Source of the DNA: Ophiura sarsii
Taxonomy: Eukaryota; Echinodermata; Ophiuroidea; Amphilepidida; Ophiuridae
NCBI GenBank assembly: GCA_035610835.1
Contig: CM069455.1
Location: forward strand, 15,559,266 to 15,623,265
Direction of reading: 5' to 3'
Length of the DNA: 64,000 bases
The translations under genes were made by a program, and so were the position numbers. Below, one piece after another: positions 41,801 through 47,800 of the stretch (position 1 is the first letter of the stretch; every line of letters starts with the position of its first letter). The notes under the pieces were generated by a model, which saw only the letters and a list, made by a program, of their open reading frames with translations, made no database searches and was not told the DNA's origin.

Positions 41801-44800
41801 ACCACCTGCAAATTATCTCACTTCCCAAAATAACTCCATATTGCTAACAATATTGGTTCATGCGACAGTGGCGGCATAGGTTTCCCCAAAACAATTGAAA
41901 ATGTGGCTTTTCATGTCAAAATAACCTCAGAAAATTTCAGACCAAATTAAGCCAATTTCAGGCAATTTTGACGTCCAAAGGCAAAATATTTGCATGATTC
42001 GTGAGCATCTTACTCACCAATTTATTTGTCTTGTCCCCCCTTTTTCAAAATTTTAGTTTTGATGCTGGTGCCGCCACTGGCTTCCGTGAGTGAAGGGATG
42101 ATGGTAGCGATTAAGATGACCCCACATATTTATTTACAAATTAACTTCACCACAAAAAATACAATTTCTGTCAGCAATAATACTGTAAAAGTGGAAATTT
42201 GAGTGCGCTTTTCTCGCTAAAATAAACAAACGCGTGGAAATAAAAATGCAGGAATATATTCATTTTGTATGTAGGTCTATGTAAGGAAACTCAAAATCGC
42301 CAAATAAAAACAAGCAAAATTGTTCAAAATGTGCAAAACGCGAAAAATTACACGCGCGAAAAATTATACTTTTACAGAACATGACAATACTGTAAAATTT
42401 GTTATTTTCGAGCGCATAATTGTTCACGCTTTGCTGATATTAAACTGGTTTGCATGTTTTTAAATTCACGATTTGTAGCATCATTATATAGACCTATACC
42501 TATACGCAAAACAAATATATTTGTGTGTTATTATTTCCGCGGTAGCTATTTCGAGAGCCAAAAGCACGAAAATAAATGTAGTCTGTACATTTCCACTTAA
42601 ACAGTACCCAGCCTCACATCCTGACACCATGTACACACATATCAAAATAATGCACTCCCACAATTTCAAAGCTCTCTGTTTCACCATTCAATTGTAAATG
42701 ATAAGTAAAAACGGTACCCCATCTCTTAGGCCAAACAAAGAAGAAGGTCTGTCTCAGAAGCCCGCCCACATTAGTATGTGAAATGAGCTACGACGTGTAG
42801 GTCTATGCACTGGGGGCTAAAAAACTTCTTTGATTTTTTTGATTTGTTTTGTTTTGTTGATTTTTTTTTTGTTTTTTTTTAGTTTTTTTTTAAAAGTTTT
42901 AAAAAGTTCTCCGTAAAGCTTGGATAAGCAACAACAACAAAATATAGCAACAAAAAAAAAATTGCATACCTCATAGCCTATTTTCTAAAAATAATAATAA
43001 AAAAAAAATCGCACAGCACTTCGCTTTTTCACCAAATCCTGTCCCAGCTACATCCCATCCAGCACACATAAGAAAGTTGGTGTTAATAGTAGTAGGCTGG
43101 GTCTTCTAATGCTTCAAACCACACCCCATCCTCCAAAACTCATTTTTCTTACTGCATATGAAGACAATCAATGACACACACCAGAAAAAAATACCCCTCC
43201 CAAGTCTCAACCCCTCTGGTCTCAACCACATCCCAACAAATCCCCACCCTACCTCAAACTCACAAACATTTCCTTGCTATACCCTCGAAAGATAGAAAAT
43301 CTTTACTCACCATCATCTACAATGCTAACTACGACCCCACGTCCTGTGATGCCCAGCTTCCATGCTGGCATGGTGTTCATGTCGATACCCCTAGTGGCCC
43401 CATTCTGACCCTTGCTGAACTGTAAACAAAACACAAAGGAAGAAGCCATTAGAAAATGAGAAGAAAAAACCTGTTCTGCATGCGAGCAGACCCCAGGGGG
43501 GAAGGGTGGGGTTCATGTTGATACGCGCATGCATGTGACATGCATTTTAGACACTTTCAATGTACTCCGCATATTTTAGTTTCCCGCTTTCTTATTGGTT
43601 CTTGGGGGAGGGGGTGGGGGCGGGGTTCATGTTGATACGCACGTGTACGGCATGCATGTGACATGCATTTTAGACACTTTCAATGTACTCCGCATATTTT
43701 AGTTTCCTGCTTTCTTATTGGTTCTTAACTAAACACAACACCAAAAGTAAGTCCCCCCTAAACAATTCGTCATAACATCGTAAGATAAAACGTTTTACCA
43801 ATAAAACTTAGTTAGAAATAATCCTATGACTGTTTCCTAAGTGGTGTTTGAAAATGAAAGATGTCCATGACTTCATGGCTGAATAAGCTCAAAAATAAGA
43901 CAAAAACTGCCCTTCTCAAAAGTCACAACTCACTATGCTAATATCTGAGCCAAGAATGGGATTTACATGGCTGAATGATCATGAATTGATTACACATTAC
44001 AGTAAATTTTGCTCAGCCACAGGTACTTTTCCATTAGTGAGAAGCAATTCATACACTTTTGTGATTTTTGAGAAGGGCAGTTTTTGTCTTCCATTTGAGC
44101 TCATTCAGCCATGAAGTAATGGAAATCTTTCATTTTCAACCATCACTTAGGAAACAGTCATAGGATTATTTCTAACTAAGCTTTATTGGTAAAATGTTTT
44201 ATCTTACGATGTTATGACGAATTGTTTAGAGGGGGACTTACTTTTGGTGTTGTGTTTACTACGAGTGAATAATGAATGATCGATGATCAGAAGATCCACT
44301 GTTAGGTTGACGTGAAAAGACGTATTAGCTAAATATGGAGTTGGATATTATTAGTCATGGCATACTCACCAAGTACCACTGCTTATAGAACCAAGGATCG
44401 TCAAAATACAAAGGTTTGTCATCGTCCCCGGTCCAATCGGGCGGTAGAATGCCTGGCGGAGCAGTCCAACCGTCCGGCAAAACGCCATGAGGATCCGGCA
44501 ATTCTCTGAAGTCTCGTTTGTGATGTTCGTTGAGGTGTTGTTGCTCGACCCATTCAACCTATATGGCAAGGATAACGTTTTTAAAAAATGAAGTCAACAA
44601 GAAAAGCCTTTCTTATTGACAGTTTTTTTTATAACAGGTGGGTTTATAACAGGTGGGTTCTTTCAAATTAATTTGCTTTTGGTGCTCACAGTGATTTTTG
44701 GCTGAAAATGTACACTAGCAACCAAAAGTATTAGAACACCTTGCAAGCTGCAAAGGGAGAGAAAACACTGGGAATCCATTGAACTACGGTGTTAGCTTCA

Positions 44801-47800
44801 TGGTATTCTAGGGGTATAAAATTAATGGAAAGTTCTAAAAAGTTTGTTAAATGAATTTGGGATATTCTTGAGACACTATTATTTAAGCAGAAAACATTTA
44901 TAATGATATTTCAGTGATTTAAGTTGTTCGCATTGATATATTTAGATAATTTAGAGTCAAATTATCTAGACAAATATGTCAAGTTATGATGAAATGAATA
45001 GAACAGTGTATAGTCTGCCCAGGCGGTATGGGTGCTATGAGAAAGCACAGAGAATGTGGATGGTTTCCATTTAAAATATGAAAGTAAAGGTGTCAAAATG
45101 AAACTAAATTTCGCTCCAAAATATCTCATTTTTAAGATGCATAAAGAAATCAAGCGTCAATAACTGTGAGAGATAAAAGACTACTGACACTATTGGGATT
45201 AGTTTTACTTGAGTGAATCCATAGACAAACAATTGAGGAGGGTTTTTTGAAAGGAATTCATAATTGTCAGACCACCATAGGATTACATTGGCTATTATGA
45301 GGTTGATGAATTATTCACGAGCTATTTCCAATGGTAAATTTGTATGGGGATTTGAGGAAGGTGCATATTTTCTTCAATTTCATGGAATTGAATAAACAGA
45401 TGTTGTAGGAAACATGAATTTATTAATGAGAAGAAATTCAGCAACACATTTGTTCAACTTGTAGTGAAATATTACACTCCAAATTTAAAGGTAGATGACC
45501 CGATCAAATTTTCGTAACACAGAATTATTTCAAACATACGGAGATTTTCATATCATATGAAAGCTCATATTTTTCTCATCATCATACTGAAATTTGACGG
45601 CCTAAATCGGTATAATTACGGAGAAATCGATGAAATAACGTCGAATTACCGCGAATGGTGGTAACCACCGATATAGTTTGTGTACTACTCAATGGGTACA
45701 GTTCATAGCATCTTGTGCGTCTAAAATAAGAACCATTAGAGCTATGCAACTCAAACTTTGGAACACGACTTTTTTAAGGATGACCTTTCATGTAGAATAG
45801 AAAACTTCAAGTTGAAAATCGGAACATCTACCTTTAATACATGGGATGATTTTGACGCCATAAACAAGTGTCCTAATAAATACTTTTGGTTGCTAGTGTA
45901 CATAAGATGGGCAGCATGCGATATGTGCAAAAAGAACGCAGGTGAATATCAATCGCACAGTTCCCATGTATGGGAGTAGTAATGCTAGCAATTCAATCCA
46001 ATTCTGGGCTCGCTAAATTTTGTTACACTTTTACAAGTATTTCCCTTATCTATGCTACCTCTGAAACTCCATATTTTTCTATAAAATGTTATAAATCAAA
46101 ATCGATTTTGAGTGTTTTGCATGCACTGGAAACTGGATACTGGATATCCGATATATAAAGGTACCTTTAAACAAAATTGTTAAAGACAGTCTTTTATGTA
46201 ACTACTAAACTGGAAAGTTTATTACAATAGCGATTAGCTAACTTCAAACGGGAAAGTTTATTATCAAATTATATGGAAAAATGACATGGAAAAGTGTGAG
46301 AGCCCTGGTATGTGAATGCGAGTTACACAGTGTTTCTAGTTAAAACATGCACTTTTCTAAGAATGGACAAAATGTTCTTACCAACCAACCACTTATATCA
46401 TTTATATTTACATTACTTTAAAAAATGTCACATCTCATGCAGAGTTTATTATTTACAGACAATAATAAAATTTAAAATGTTGTTATACGTAGAGATCCCT
46501 TACCCTCGAGTCTTCGCTCAGGACTTCCGTCATATCGGAAAGTCTCTTAGAACGCCGTCTGTCTTCATGCTTGAAATGGTACAGATCTCTCAAATTACCG
46601 ATCTATATAATTAAGGGAGACAAAAATATATAGGAATACAGAAGGTACACATCAACATTACAGATGTAGAGATCATGTGACGAAGAAAAAAAACACCCTG
46701 TACCTACGGACCCAACCTACTCAATTTTCCTCAAATTTGATTATTTTTTTTTGGGGGGGGGGGGAAGAGGGGGGGTCAATTTTTTTCAAATCTTTTGAAA
46801 AAACATGGATGATTTTTAAAAATTTAATTTCTCTTAATTTTTTTGGAATTCTTTGATTTTTTTTTGGAAATTGCGAAAACATTTGATGAAAAATTCATGA
46901 AAATTAAAAATAAATAAAAAAGGTCATGATTAGTGTACTTGGGGTACTGAATTTGTACACCAAAATACAGTGTAAGATTATAAATAGGATTTTATTAAAT
47001 ACTTTTAAAAGTTAAGGCAATGAAAAAAGCAATTTAACCATGTACTACAGTACAAGCCCATTTTATTTTGACATAAATTATTTGCAATTTTGTTGACCAT
47101 TTTTGGAAATTTTAGACATTTGTTGAATTTGTTGAAAATTCACCCCACCCCACCCAACAAAAAATAGGTCGTAAAAGGGTGGAATTATGAGCATGGTAGC
47201 AGGAAACTATACTCAAATGATACAGTATGGAAATCAGTCCAGAAGAAAGAAAATCATAGCTGGGCAATTATGCGTGGGAGTATTTTAAGTAGACAGCAAT
47301 TATTTGCTTTATTATGATATTCTATCAAATAGATTTCCATTAATTGACAATAATCTGAAGGCTGTCCCTTCCTGTGCGATGTGTGTAAATATTGCGCCAT
47401 GCACCTGGGTTAGCAATATTGAATTACATGCAAATTCTAATAAAACTACAGACTATACAGATACATATTTATAGTGAGCGATGAAAAACAACGCTGTTCT
47501 ATGGGTAAATGCAAACAGACCTGTCAGCTAGGGTCATGTCAGGCATTGTTGATGTTGTTGGTTTTTATCAAAAATTGCATTGAGCATTTTGGTAAATTTT
47601 AAACAATTTCTTTTAATTTTCAAAAAATCTGAAAAACTTTCTGAAAAATGTCTTTCGTTCTAAAATTGTTCCAAAAATCTTCACCACAAATTTAGATGTG
47701 TAATTTGGTTTTTTTAATTTGAAAAAGGACCGAAAGTTTTAGAAATAAGAAAAAGGAACACTGATAACTAATGTATTCATTGATGTAAACTAGAACCTAA

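Noticed and set aside
44366..44569. 67-codon minus-strand frame over exon 3
   Set aside because: It is the wrong frame; the neighbouring frame gives the conserved convertase sequence and correct phase.
46312..46614. 100-codon plus-strand frame
   Set aside because: It is the antisense of convertase exon 2 plus intron sequence.
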